From Sinohyriopsis cumingii (taxonomy: Eukaryota; Mollusca; Bivalvia; Unionida; Unionidae), in NCBI GenBank assembly GCA_028554795.2, contig CM068826.1:106547602-106611601 (forward strand): a stretch of 64,000 bases of DNA, given 5' to 3'. Positions 37,150-47,184 of the stretch are shown here, piece by piece. Position 1 is the stretch's first letter. Every line of letters starts with the position of its first letter. The notes under the pieces were generated by a model. The model searched no databases. It saw nothing but the letters and a program-made list of their open reading frames with translations, and had not been told where the DNA came from. A program made the position numbers and the translations under genes.

Positions 37150-38571
37150 GTAGAGATTTATATTCAAATTTCGTCACTTAGATCAAGCAAGTGTCCGAAT
37201 TGGTCGGTAAGGTTGAAATTTATTCGTGTTAATAAATTATTGTGACAACACAGATAAACCGGATTAATCGGTTCTTGTACAATCAAATATCCAGGAGGAA
37301 CTTGAGGTGAAAATGAACACAAAATATATCCTTGTGGAGCTTGACTGGATTCTTCAAGTTTTATTGATAGCTACCGTCAATTACGTCACATACAAGATTA
37401 ACTGCAATAGTTGAAGTTATATTAACAATTCCTGGTGAAATATGACGGCCTTCACCATGCTGATTTTTGTTATGTTTGAGAATTCTGCTGGCGGATTTAG
37501 TTTTGTCCATGATTCAACAATTATAGGAAATTGTTCATTGAAAAGATCGTTGACTGATTTTTTAGTTCATCAGTTTTAAATTCTGGGTACAAATTTTGGT
37601 AAATCTGCTTCGGTTATTTTATAACGCTTAACAAATAGTTGTTTACGGTTTTTAGGAAGGCTATATCGTCCGAAGATTACAGACTCAATAATAACTAAAT
37701 TGACATACTCAAGGTCTGATGTAACTTGATTCAGATGTTGTATTGTTTCAATGATTTGTTGTTTTACGTCGTCATTGTAGTATTGTATGATACTAGAAAA
37801 TAAATTTTGTAGAGTATTGAATATAGTTTGATGTTCATTATTAATTTTTTAGCACATAAATTAATAAATTCTTCGTTGGAAGTTTCAGTAAAACTAAATA
37901 AATTTTCTCCTGTTCGGATAGTAGGAACACTAACAACATTTTTGATAGTAGGTAAAACTTTTGGTTTGCCAAAAACTTTTTGATCATATTCAAAAGTATG
38001 ATACACATTACTCCACGGATATTCTTTTCGATATTCTGTAGGTTTAAAAAAATTCCTATCTGTGATAAAATAATATCGTTTTGGTTCTGGTGGCCGATGA
38101 TATTCTGGCGGAATTTCTGACCAACCTAATACAAATTTGATTGACGATTGATAAATATCTACAACATAATCTGGTGAATTTATTTATATCGCAGCTGATA
38201 AGTTGGTTCGTGGACAGTGATAGTTATTTTTGATTATATATTTAATTCTGCACTGAAATTCATCGTTGATTTGTTCGATTTGATAATTACCCGTGGGAAT
38301 ATCGACAACTTGCCAATCGGGAGTTCCATCATCTTTAATTCTTATTTGCAAATACTAGTGAATTATATGTTGGTAATCCACCAAATGATTTTGATCTGAT
38401 ATTTGGCCAGCTGTAATATATTCGTAACTGCGCTAGCGCTATTTCTTTCGCTAAAATTGCAGTTAGAAAGTTAATGCTAAATTCAGGATTAGTTGTGCTT
38501 ACCAATATCATTTTTAGTTTTTGACGGAGTTTATTAACAACAATATGTTCTGGTAACTTGCTCGGCGTTGA

Positions 38572-38574
<3 letters not shown>
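37150..38574 (-). pseudogene. Putative virion structural protein remnant
   Basis: The minus-strand frame from 38574 begins MSTPSKLPEHIVVNKLRQKL and contains IALAQLRIYYSWPNIRSKSF. A shifted frame continues WQVVDIPTGNYQIEQIND and INSPDYVVDIYQSSIKFVLG, then EYHRPPEPKRYYFI. 38006-37764 gives YHTFEYDQKVFGKPKVLPTI. The 'YSWxNI...IPxGNYxxxxIN' pattern resembles a family of structural proteins in invertebrate virus-like elements (recollection). The exact role, penton/minor capsid or attachment, is uncertain. Confidence 0.5.

Positions 38575-38617
<43 letters not shown>
38572..38617 (+). repeat. (ATT)n microsatellite
   Basis: About fifteen ATT units immediately upstream (minus-strand sense) of the start codon of the structural-protein remnant. 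Confidence 0.95.
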
Positions 38618-38619
38618 TC

Positions 38620-39060
38620 AATCAGACATAGATTCTATCACAGTCATTACTTCCTTGTAAATTCCAATAATCTGTGTAAATTCAAAATCTGATATTATCC
38701 CATCGCCGAGACTCGATGACAACAACGAAGATAACATAGAATATGCCAACGTCGATGCGTGTAATTTTATTACATATTCATGCAATTTTGTGTTTGTACA
38801 TGTACATATCTTTTGGTGATGATGTTAAGAAGACCAACAATTGTTGTTGCAACTGAAACACAAATTGTTATAATTGCTGGCTATGTCAGTATTATTGTTG
38901 ATAGCAATACACCTGTTCCAGCGACAACAGCAGACGCCGAATACACAATTATGTCAACAACAACTACACGTTTGTGATATTTGTTTACTTTTACTGTATG
39001 CTCGTCAACGATATTTTTCAGTTTGCTTTGCCATTCACGTGACTGCTTGTATCTAAAACG
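38620..39060 (-). pseudogene. Membrane-segment protein remnant
   Basis: A minus-strand frame near 38.99-38.86 kb gives VKVNKYHKRVVVVDIIVYSA followed by SAVVAGTGVLLSTIILT, a basic stretch leading into a strongly hydrophobic, membrane-like segment. It lies between the fibre-like and structural-protein remnants. It may be the C-terminus of the fibre-like protein or a separate small membrane protein. Both ends are obscured by stops. Confidence 0.35.
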
Positions 39061-39213
39061 TTGAACGATTATCGTTGAGTGGTGACCATAATGCTTGTCC
39101 AGACGCTACTGAATGCTACACTATTGGTATTTTTTTTATGTCGGAGAGTTTAATATCGACGGCTGGTGGACTTCCAAAAAACTCATTAATGTTTCTGTTT
39201 CTACGAAAACTCA

Positions 39214-39620
39214 TCAACAATTGTACAATTGTACATGATTAGAATAATCAGTTCTAAATGAGATCATTTCATTATTAACTGAAACTAACGAGTTCATCAT
39301 TGGAAGGATGAATTTCTTCGTTACAGCGTCATTGTCTGATTCTGGTTCTCCAAGATCAGTAATTTTATTTTTTAACATATTGAGAGAACCAATCATTGTA
39401 TCACCGGATATTTTAACTCGACCACGAATATTATCTGATATCGTTGACAAAGTAACACCGGTTTTAATTTTTCCATTACTATCAAACACAGCTACGCTAT
39501 TTTCAATTACTCCGTTAATTCTCTCGACAATATCTTGCAATGAAAGATTACTCGTTTTTAATTTCCCTTGCTTATCCTGAAATACAACAACTTCGTTTGG
39601 ATCTACATTTAATAATTCAC
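39214..39620 (-). pseudogene. Fibre-like protein remnant
   Basis: The 108-codon minus-strand frame (39540-39214) contains VKISGDTMIGSLNMLKNKIT and DLGEPESDNDAVTKKFI. The 'GDTMxGxLNMxxxKITxLGxPxxxxDAVTKKFV' pattern is a widespread shaft/base motif of phage and virus fibre proteins. It has also been seen in eukaryotic virus-like elements. A short stretch upstream in another frame (NEVVVFQDKQGKLK) extends it. It is probably a receptor-binding or spike protein; no head domain is visible. Confidence 0.6.
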
Positions 39621-39749
39621 ATATTCATCACTAATCTGTTTACTCACGTTTTCATGGGTTATTCTGTCGGTTTATTATTTTTGTTTAGAAGAAGATCTTC
39701 CTTAAATATCAACCATTATCCTTTAAGATCTGTTTAAACGACGGACCGT

Positions 39750-40210
39750 CTACTTGTATAATCGTGTACGACTTTATGGGGTGGTATTTTTGATGATGAC
39801 ACAGCGTCGAGTACAGCAATTACTTCACGGACTCATTGGCGGATCTGTTATTGTCTGTGTTGGTAATGTTGAATACCAGACTGCAGTTTTTATAGAGTTT
39901 GCCCAGTTTAAAAATTGTTTTGGTGGAGCCAACCCATATGAATCAAAATAAATAAATCCACATGGATCAGCTTGCGTATGCAACCCAGTGAGTACCAGGG
40001 CCGGAACTTTTATCGAAATTAATAATACCTGTTTCAATTGTATTTGCTTGTTTTAGTAATTTGTCATGCATAAAATCACCTCTAAAATTTATAATATTTA
40101 AATTTTTAACATACTCAAGGAAATCAAAATTTGACATAGGAAGAATCAACGAAGTTTCCCTGGAAGTCTCAGACCTTTTCCGTAACAATGAAGGGTTCCT
40201 GGTTCTCACG
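39750..40210 (-). pseudogene. Adenovirus-type cysteine protease remnant
   Basis: 40209-39967 ends with GIINFDKSSGPGTHWVAYA, with the catalytic His in GTHWVAY. A shifted frame (40037-39825) gives CGFIYFDSYGLAPPKQFLNW, with the Asp of FDSYG, then KTAVWYSTLPTQ. This spacing is characteristic of the adenain/Polinton maturation protease that processes capsid proteins. A frameshift lies near 40.0 kb. The nucleophile Cys region expected about 40-50 residues later is not recognisable, so the enzyme is dead or truncated. Confidence 0.75.
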
Positions 40211-41050
40211 GAATTGTTTATGAGTTATATCATTATGTATATGTTGTCAAAAATGTACTCGGGTTTTGTTGCCGCGTACAGCGTCACCCGAGGATGTTAT
40301 ATCTTTTCAGCTCTAGTTATTTCGAAATGCTGATCGAAACTCAAATCATGCTGCATGTGCAAATTGCCTGCAGCGGAAAACCCTAAGTACCTAGCTGCGC
40401 ATATCTGTCACAGCTAGTATACATATAGAGCAAATTCTCTATAAACGAATTACATTACGACGAGTCTTGTCAGGAAGCTTACTCATTTACCGGAACAAAT
40501 CTCCAGCTGTAGAGGTAATGAAATTTAAGTATTCTTTATTACTATTCGTTTTATATGACATAATTGTTTCATGCCTTAGATGTTTTAGATTTTATTCTAA
40601 ATTCTACAGAGAGTCAATATCTAGGTTATACAACGCCATATTATAAATACTATAGCCTGGTTCGAGTTAGCTATTTGTTGTAACTGAACAGACAAATTGA
40701 ATTTAATTATACGCTTCATGCATTGAACGATTAATGTTAATGTAATGGATAAAGAATTCATGTGCGCGCATGCGCAACATATATCAATGCAGAAGTACTT
40801 AACCGTGTCATATGTACAACACGGTTTGGTTGTTATAATTTTAGCTGCCTTATACATGGTTTGATGTGGAGTCACAGAACTCTGTTTGGTTTTCTCGTGA
40901 CGTGTACGCTGTGTCTGGTGACGTTGGTTCGGAAGAGTGTACTGGTGTTCTCGATGTGAGGGACCAGGGCTTCGCGATCATCGGGTCTGTGTTGAATTTG
41001 AGGACTCTCGAGGGATCCTTCAACAGACTGAGAGGGGCGGACCATGCGTT
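40211..41050. other. Spacer between protease and minor structural remnants
   Basis: No confident coding signal is seen on the minus strand here. Frames at 40762-40959 and 40866-41075 on the plus strand carry no motif. The 40860-41050 stretch is richer in G+C than its surroundings, so it may be foreign to the element. Confidence 0.4.
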
Positions 41051-41057
41051 ATATAAC

Positions 41058-41400
41058 TCATACACAATTCCGTGACACTAGTAATCTTAGACCTCTTCCC
41101 TTTTTTATAGAAGTTTTTATTCCTTGTCCTGTTGCTTTCTTTAATCCATTCCAGAAGCAGTTCCAACAGCACCAAGTGCAGCTGCTTTTGCAACATGTGG
41201 GGCTGCAGCGGCTATTAACGTTCGTATAGCCACAAGAAGTTGAAATATACCGCTTGTTTTGAGTCTTTAACTGTACCAGCAGAAAGATTAAGTCTAACAC
41301 TGGAGTTTGATTGTTTGACGTCATTGAAATGCCTGAACTGACGTTCTGACAATGATAGTTTATTTTGACCACCTGTGATCTGATCTTTTTTGGTGATATT
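41058..41400 (-). pseudogene. Small basic/hydrophobic virion-protein remnant
   Basis: In one minus-strand frame (about 41.39-41.24 kb) the text reads LSERQFRHFNDVKQSNSSVR and LNLSAGTVKDSKQAVYFNFL. A frame at about 41.23-41.15 kb gives RTLIAAAAPHVAKAAALGAV followed by GTASGM. The annotated-length frame ends KKATGQGIKTSIKKGRG. The Ala/Gly-rich hydrophobic stretch plus Lys-rich tail is reminiscent of membrane-active or core minor virion proteins. Function is inferred from composition and position next to the capsid gene. Confidence 0.4.
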
Positions 41401-41466
41401 TTTATTCCACAGGGTTTTTTTTGGGCTGATTTTGATTGAAGTTTTTTAATCTGACCATATATGACA

Positions 41467-42820
41467 TTATAAATATCGTGAGCAATTTATAATTATGTTT
41501 TCTACTGGAGCGTCAATGACATTCATTCGTCCACCAAAACCTTCAAGTAACATTGATTTATCACTGAGTATAAGTGCGATTGCTCTGTAACCATCAGCAG
41601 GTAGTCGAGCTACACGAGCTCGAAAATGTATATCAACTACAGATTGTCTGAGTAAATCTAAATGTTCCAGCGAAAAGTAATAGATTGGATATAGTGTTGT
41701 GAAATCCCGCTGAAATATTTGTAAATCACTATCTATATTTTGATCACGTCCCATGAATGTCATCAAACGATGATATGCATGTGCAGCATGATTTTAATCA
41801 AAATTTAGCAAAACTTCTTCAGATGGTTCTTGATGCCCGTTTATACTCAAAGCAACTTCAGAAGTTCCAAGTATGCCAAATACCATTGGAATTTGCTCCT
41901 GTGAATTTCCCTGAAAAGCAATAAATATATGTCTTGGTGCAGAAACACCTTGCTGTGATGCAATATGCCATGTAAATAACCCAGCAGCATTACTTTGGAC
42001 ACTATCTATATCCATTGTCAACCACGATAATAATGATTTACCACCTGAATTCATAAAAGCAAGTAGTTTTTTTTCTTCTTCAGCAATTGACGGAATCAGT
42101 ACTGGCATAAACAGTGACAGTTTTGTTAATATTACTTTACCATCAGCAACAGCGTTTGGTCCCCAGATTGCATCATTGTCAGTAGCTTTTATTACAAGTT
42201 CAACTGTGTGCTTAGCTCCAAAAATAACTTTTTCTAACAGTTCTGCAAATCCAAAGATATGTGACAATAGAATCACACATGAAAAATTTTCTTCTCCATT
42301 TAACATTGATCTACGTGCGGGAAATCCCAGGTTGAAATTGTCATTCATCGATGCAACTTCAGTTCCAGCTGCATTCATTCTTACATTGTTATTCTCAGAC
42401 TGATCAGTGGTATCCTTTGCAAACATCATTGACGGACCAGCTGACCCCGAGTAATCATCGCTATATTTTGCAAGGCCAAGTACTGTTGTGGCAACGTCAA
42501 CAGCGTTCTGGCATATTTCAATATTTCTTCCATCGATTATGCATATAGCACTGTTAAATAATGCCATAATACCATTGTTAACCAAACCAGGTCTATCAGC
42601 AAGTCCCTATGGTGTATCATCTGCTTTTATAAGTCAACCTTCTACTTCAATAAATGCTTCATCAGGTAAGAAGTATCTGCTTGTATCTTGAACTTGTATT
42701 TCATTTCGTCCACGTTGATTTGGTACACGTGCGTCATAAGAATAATATTGACAATCACGCACAGATTCGTCTTTAAGAACTGGTGAGTCCATGTCAAACG
42801 CTGGATCCCCATACGTCTAA
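41467..42820 (-). pseudogene. Candidate major capsid protein (double jelly-roll type) remnant
   Basis: A minus-strand coding region of about 450 codons lies in three pieces. About 42.82-42.59 kb gives RYFLPDEAFIEVEG and ADDTP. The 263-codon frame 42585-41794 gives MVNNGIMALFNSAICIIDGR and LGFPARRSMLNGEENFSCVI. 41766-41467 gives FQRDFTTLYPIYYF and RMNVIDAP. An N-terminal 'conserved strand, then NN...LFxxxxxxIDG' layout, the length and the position beside pX-like and protease genes fit a Polinton-type MCP. The call is structural inference, not a residue-level match. There are two frame breaks and several in-frame stops. Confidence 0.5.
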
Positions 42821-42949
42821 ACAATTTTATTATAATTGTTATGTCTAACACGAATACCACTTCCTGCTATTAAACTTGCTGTTATAGTTTTTTTTTTCTT
42901 TTTCTGGCTGAGGTATATCAGCTAACTCTGTTAGTTTTTGATTTGCTGC

Positions 42950-43302
42950 TTGATTTATTATTTGACTGACTTTTGCAGGCATAATTCAGTGCTTGGACGT
43001 GTAATTTCCTGTAGTTTTACTGGCTGTGGTTTTCTTCGTATAAATCGTGCTAATCTATCTTTGATTGCTGAAGATGTTTTACTAGTAAGATTACCAATAT
43101 CACTGATACCTTTATCTTGAATAACGTCAATAGCTTTCATTCCTAATTATTTTGCAATTGGTATTGCTTTTGGAGCTATTCTCTTAAATAAACCTTGCAG
43201 AACATCACCTAGTCCATCTCCGTAGATCGCTTTGTATGTTGGCAATCCCGAATTTATTATTCTGACCATTACAGGTCCACGTTGAGCATTATGTACAATC
43301 AT
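42950..43302 (-). pseudogene. pX-like minor virion protein remnant
   Basis: The minus-strand frame from the ATG at 43302 reads GDGLGDVLQGLFKRIAPKAI, then, after one in-frame TAA near 43.15 kb, GMKAIDVIQDKG and AIKDRLARFIRRKP. The Gly-Leu-Gly start, a 'LFKRxxPxAxxxxKxxG' hydrophobic-basic helix and a later Arg/Lys-rich stretch are typical of the pX-like proteins of adintoviruses and Polintons. It sits immediately 5' of the candidate capsid gene, as expected for a virion module. Family assignment is by pattern. Confidence 0.6.
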
Positions 43303-43339
43303 TTTTTTATTTATTAATCAGCCCACTGATCTACTTATT

Positions 43340-43830
43340 CTCAATCGCTGTAATAATCATCAGCAATTGCATTAATGAGAGATCGATAAACATTAATATC
43401 CATAATACCGCCTGTAAATAATCTTCGACAAATATCAGATATTTTATTAATAATGTCTGGAGAATTATTTCCATCTCGTTTTCCTCCGATCAGAATTTCT
43501 AATCGTTCAACATCAGAAAGAACATTGTTAGGACAAGTAATAAGGCCACTTCCTTGAGTAACAAAACCACTTCCACTCGCACCTGGAGGTGTGCCACCTT
43601 CTGTTTCTCTTTGCCTTACGTACTTTCTAAATTGATTAAAATTCCTGTCGTCATCGTCAGCAAGTTTATTAGTAAATATGGAATATACATCTTTAACCTA
43701 ATCATCTTTTGTTTTCCAAGATCCAGTATAATCAGATTTTGCTTATTTTTCAGTTTGATTGCATCCCTGTGCGGCAATATCTACTGCGTCATTGTATTTT
43801 GATCCCATGATTCTGGTTAAAACCACTAGT
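43340..43830 (-). pseudogene. Unrecognised virion-module protein remnant
   Basis: A fairly open minus-strand frame gives GGTPPGASGSGFVTQGSGLI, NNVLSDVERLEILIGGKRDG and ICRRLFTGGIMDINVYRSLI. It looks like genuine decayed coding sequence (hydrophobic/charged periodicity, consistent frame). I do not recognise the family. It lies between the pX-like and the 5'-most frames. Confidence 0.4.
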
Positions 43831-44449
43831 TGTATATTTATTCTTAATATCAATTACTTGTAGAAATTGTGATTTAGGAAATTGTAATTTAAAAGATTGT
43901 AGTTGAGGTTGCTTTTGAATTTTTTGTGTTTTAAAATTTTTTGGTTTTTGTGGCTCAGGAATTTTTGGTTTTTGTGGCTCAGGTTGAAAAATTTGTGGCT
44001 CGTGTTGAAATTGTTGTTCACGTGACTCTTAAATTTTATTTACTTTTTCAATATATTCTTGATATATTGGATCATCATTTCAAGCCTCTTTTTTGTTGTA
44101 ATATATACGATATATCTATTTAAATTTTTTATCAACATTTACACAAGCATACTCAGGCTTTAAATATTTAGACTTTTGAAGAAAACCTTTCAATGCAGTA
44201 CGAGGTAATTCTTCCTCTGTAACAATTTCTTTATTAGTAAGTTTTTCAATAACACCTTTTCTAATTTTTTTAGTCAATGCAATATTATTTTTATTACTTT
44301 GGGTTTTGATGCAAGATCTTTTTTATTTCACCAATATCTTAAAATATTTATTCTTCTCTACCAGGAAATTGAGCAGCAACTATTTCACCTGGAAGATCTC
44401 TTAAAATCTTTTATGTTTGCTTAGTTCTTCTTGCTATCTTTTCAGTTTG
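43831..44449 (-). other. AT-rich decayed coding stretch
   Basis: Many short minus-strand frames are interrupted by stops. A repeat of Thr/Lys-rich triplets (plus-strand TTTTTGGTTTTTGTGGCTCAGG occurs twice near 43950-43980) suggests a former low-complexity linker. No family is recognised. Confidence 0.3.
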
Positions 44450-44671
44450 CTAAGCCGTTTGTTTTAAAGTTGGAAGAAGACCTACGGTAGCTTCTGCAAC
44501 TCTTTCAGTAACTTTTGTAACAGGTTTAAATGATTCTTCTGTATCTTCTGTAAATTCAACTTGAGATTCCTGACGTTCTTGCAGTTTTTGTCTAACAGCA
44601 TCACGAAGAGGAAGATATTTTCTAATTGCTTCTAATCTTTCTCGAGCTAATCTAGCAGTATAAGATTCCAT
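44450..44671 (-). pseudogene. First frame inside the right terminal repeat, unrecognised
   Basis: A 73-codon minus-strand frame begins MESYTARLARERLEAIRKYL immediately inside the right inverted repeat. It is charged and helix-prone (LRDAVRQKLQERQESQVEF), suggesting a coiled coil. By position it is the first gene read from this end. No family is recognised. Confidence 0.4.
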
Positions 44672-44674
44672 TGT

Positions 44675-44956
44675 TGATATAATAATGATTTAATTACTCA
44701 CACAATACAGCAGCAGAGAGGGTGCGACCACAAATAAGTGTCATGGTGGGCAAACAAAAACACACAAATTTTGAAAAACACAAACAACAAAAGAAAGAGT
44801 AACAAAATAAACTAACCCAATTAGAGAAACTCTCGGTCTTTTGTTGGAGCTTTCGGTTTGACGTTGTTGACTTTTTATTTTTATTTTTCGTAGAAAGCTT
44901 TGTTTTTTTTTTTAATGGACCTTCCAGCGAGCGGTCTGTTCGCCCTCTCTGCTACA
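44675..44956 (-). repeat. Right terminal inverted repeat of the Polinton-like element
   Basis: Reverse complement of 30222-30502. GAGTAACAAAATAAACTAAC and CCAATTAGAGAAACTCTC (44797-44834) are perfect partners of the left repeat. Its outermost bases read, inwards, TGTAGCAGAG versus AGCAGCAGAG on the left. Confidence 0.9.
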
Positions 44957-45199
44957 CAGAGTGTAGCTAATGTATGCACTGTAGAACTGTAGTGCCAAGG
45001 GTGTACCGATGCTGATTAATATTTTGCCAAACTAAAGGAATGACGCTCCAGAAATTTTTACTTGAATTAGACACTGTTAAGGACAAGCTGGAAAACGTAT
45101 CGAAAAGCAATAATTATATATCATGTGTTAATATAGAGTGAAATAATGTAGGAAACGGAAGGAAAATGCAAGAATATTTAAGGAAAAGAAACAAATACG

Positions 45200-45268
<69 letters not shown>

Positions 45269-45689
45269 GAACTCAATGGCTTCAGTCTTATAATCTAAGT
45301 TACACATTTTCTTGCAAGCAGTCATGATTACACCCCTAAGTGATTTGTACAAATACCATTGCTCTTTGTTTGACAAGTGCTCTCCATCTGCCCGGAATTT
45401 ATCCCTGCAATCCTTGATTTCGACGAGGAAAGGAAATTTACCATTGTGTTTCCAGAATGTCATCTATGGATAGGAAGTGACTTCCGTCCGCAGATCTCCA
45501 TACACCGACCATGCGAAATAATTATAAGGTGTATGACCACCACGTATGAACGTGGAAGCATCTGGCATAATACAATTAGTTTGACATGGTACTTACGATG
45601 TAATTGTCAGGCAAGCGAAATCAGTTTGAAGGCTAATGCGTGGGGTCATTATAAAGGCTCAGTTCCTGAACGTGTCATAAAAGGATAGT
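44957..45689. other. Flank right of the Polinton-like element
   Basis: The flank contains the (TA)n tract 45202-45264. A minus-strand stretch at about 45.47-45.27 kb (FWKHNGKFPFLVEIKDCRDK, NKEQWYLYKSLRGV) has protein-like composition but belongs to no family I know. It could be a decayed exon of an unknown gene. Nothing else is seen. Confidence 0.4.
45202..45264 (+). repeat. (TA)n microsatellite
   Basis: About 31 TA units. The IYIYIY frame across it is an artefact. Confidence 0.96.
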
Positions 45690-45697
45690 GCCGATGG

Positions 45698-46047
45698 CAG
45701 TGGCGTCGCTAGGGGATGCGGGGGGTGCGGACCGCACCGGGTGACACCATTTCAGAGGGGTGACACCAAAATGAAAAATTGCAAATTTTACAGAGCACAC
45801 ACTGCTCGGTCTAGTCGGATTTCATAAGCGGATAACCGATCATAGTTAAATACATGACTAGCAGGCACAGCAGTGGCGTCGATAGGGGGATGCGGGGGGT
45901 GCGGACTGCACCGGGTGACACCATCAGAGGGGGTGACACCAAAATGACATTACTAAGGATTCTGTAAGGTCTGTTACGGAAGGAGGACCATGGGGGTGAC
46001 ACCATGAGCTACCGCACTGGGTGACACCAACCCGAGTGACGCCACTG
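45698..46047. mobile_element. hAT-like MITE with perfect 8-bp target-site duplication
   Basis: The ends are CAGTGGCGTCGCTAGGGG on the left and, as reverse complement on the right, CAGTGGCGTCACTCGGG. CAGTGG-type ends and 8-bp duplications are features of hAT superfamily elements. The flanks 45690-45697 and 46048-46055 are both GCCGATGG, an exact 8-bp duplication. There is no transposase inside. A second left-type end (CAGTGGCGTCGATAGGGGG) starts at 45871, so the element is internally duplicated or nested. Confidence 0.88.
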
Positions 46048-46055
46048 GCCGATGG

Positions 46056-47180
46056 CACGGCATGGTTTTATTTTACATTTATCTACTGTTAGTCTTTTGA
46101 AATTAATTTGCTTGAAAGTTATCACGCTAGCACTCAGTGTAGATAGAAATAGTCCCAGCTTAACAAATAAATTCCATTGAAGTCACTGAAACCGTTTTAT
46201 ATCAGGCGATCAGCTTTAACTTCATTCTGGAAACCGTCTAAATAAACTATCAGTAGAAAGCCGGTAACAAATGACATCAGAGTAAAAATTACATCAAAAC
46301 AATGGCTTGAAAATTTTCCTCATTCAAACATTTTCAAAAGTTTTAATATGTCTTCTCTATGTGTTTCTCGCCCAATTTTTGCAGCACTTTCTGTCAAATT
46401 GTTATGCAAAATTAGCATACAAACTGTTCACATAATACAAATAAAATTTTAGTTAAGTATAAATTTTGTCCATTCAAGGACTATTTCATTCTTTAAAGTA
46501 AACAGTGCTTGGGGCTCCTTGGCGACATTCAGGTTAGAAATTATAAATCAATGAATGAAATTACCAAGTTTTGTGCATTTTTAATATCCTTGGTGCTTGA
46601 TTTGCTTTGAATTTGAATCGGAGTATGGGTGGGTGGGTAGATGGATGGGTGTACAAACAAACAGGAGGGTGTGGGAATACGATAGTTTAAAACACTTTTC
46701 TTGTGACTATTTCTACTTCCATCCCTGTGGCTGTTTCTGTAATCGTTTTTTTTTTCTTTAATCGATCCTTCAAGGATTGTAATCATTGTTCTAAGCGTGA
46801 CATCTAGGATTAGGAGACGACACTTAGGATTAGGAGGTAGATATAGTGTCAATTGTTTGTACGAACTATGTAGTTCCATTCAGCGTTTGTACAAAACTAA
46901 AACTGAACTACCTCCTTCCATAATATAAAAGGGTACAAGTGTGATGTCTTTCAAGAAATGTGTGTCCTTTTCTAATCTTTTTCTTCATCATCTCCTCACT
47001 CTTTCTATATAGGTCCAGCAGTCGATTATTCGGAACTCTTTAAACATACCGAGTTTTTCATGCACAGATAAAGTGTTGGTGGTTATGTCTTTGCATGTAC
47101 TGTTCATAAATTTTCTTCACTGTATTGGCTGATAAACGAAATCCAGTAAAGGTAGTCATTAACACACGCACCACATATCG
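46056..47180. other. No gene seen
   Basis: AT-rich sequence with a GGGTGGGTGGGTAGATGGATGG-like simple tract near 46627. The 112-codon minus-strand frame at 46541-46879 has no motif and includes a Pro-rich low-complexity piece translated from that tract. Confidence 0.5.
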
Positions 47181-47184
47181 TCCA

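Larger units (their letters stand above)
30222..44956. mobile_element. Maverick/Polinton-like virus-related element, decayed
   Basis: The element is delimited by two inverted copies of a sequence of about 281 bp. Between them are remnants of the hallmark set of virus-related Polintons: integrase, A32-like packaging ATPase, family-B DNA polymerase, adenovirus-type protease, candidate major capsid protein, pX-like protein and fibre-like protein. An SF1 helicase directly follows the polymerase. Most genes are on the minus strand; the integrase is on the plus strand. All have stops, frameshifts or lost catalytic residues, so it is an old non-autonomous copy. CAGAG is found immediately outside both ends (30217-30221 and 44957-44961) and may be the residue of a 5-6 bp target duplication. 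At 14.7 kb, including an apparent internal insertion and deletion, it is close to the 15-20 kb of known Polintons. Confidence 0.82.

Noticed and set aside
38335..38574. Stand-alone 79-codon gene
   Set aside because: It is only the first frame of a longer, frameshifted structural-protein remnant of the Polinton-like element.
42176..42548. Plus-strand frames across the capsid-like region
   Set aside because: Antisense shadows of the 263-codon minus-strand frame.
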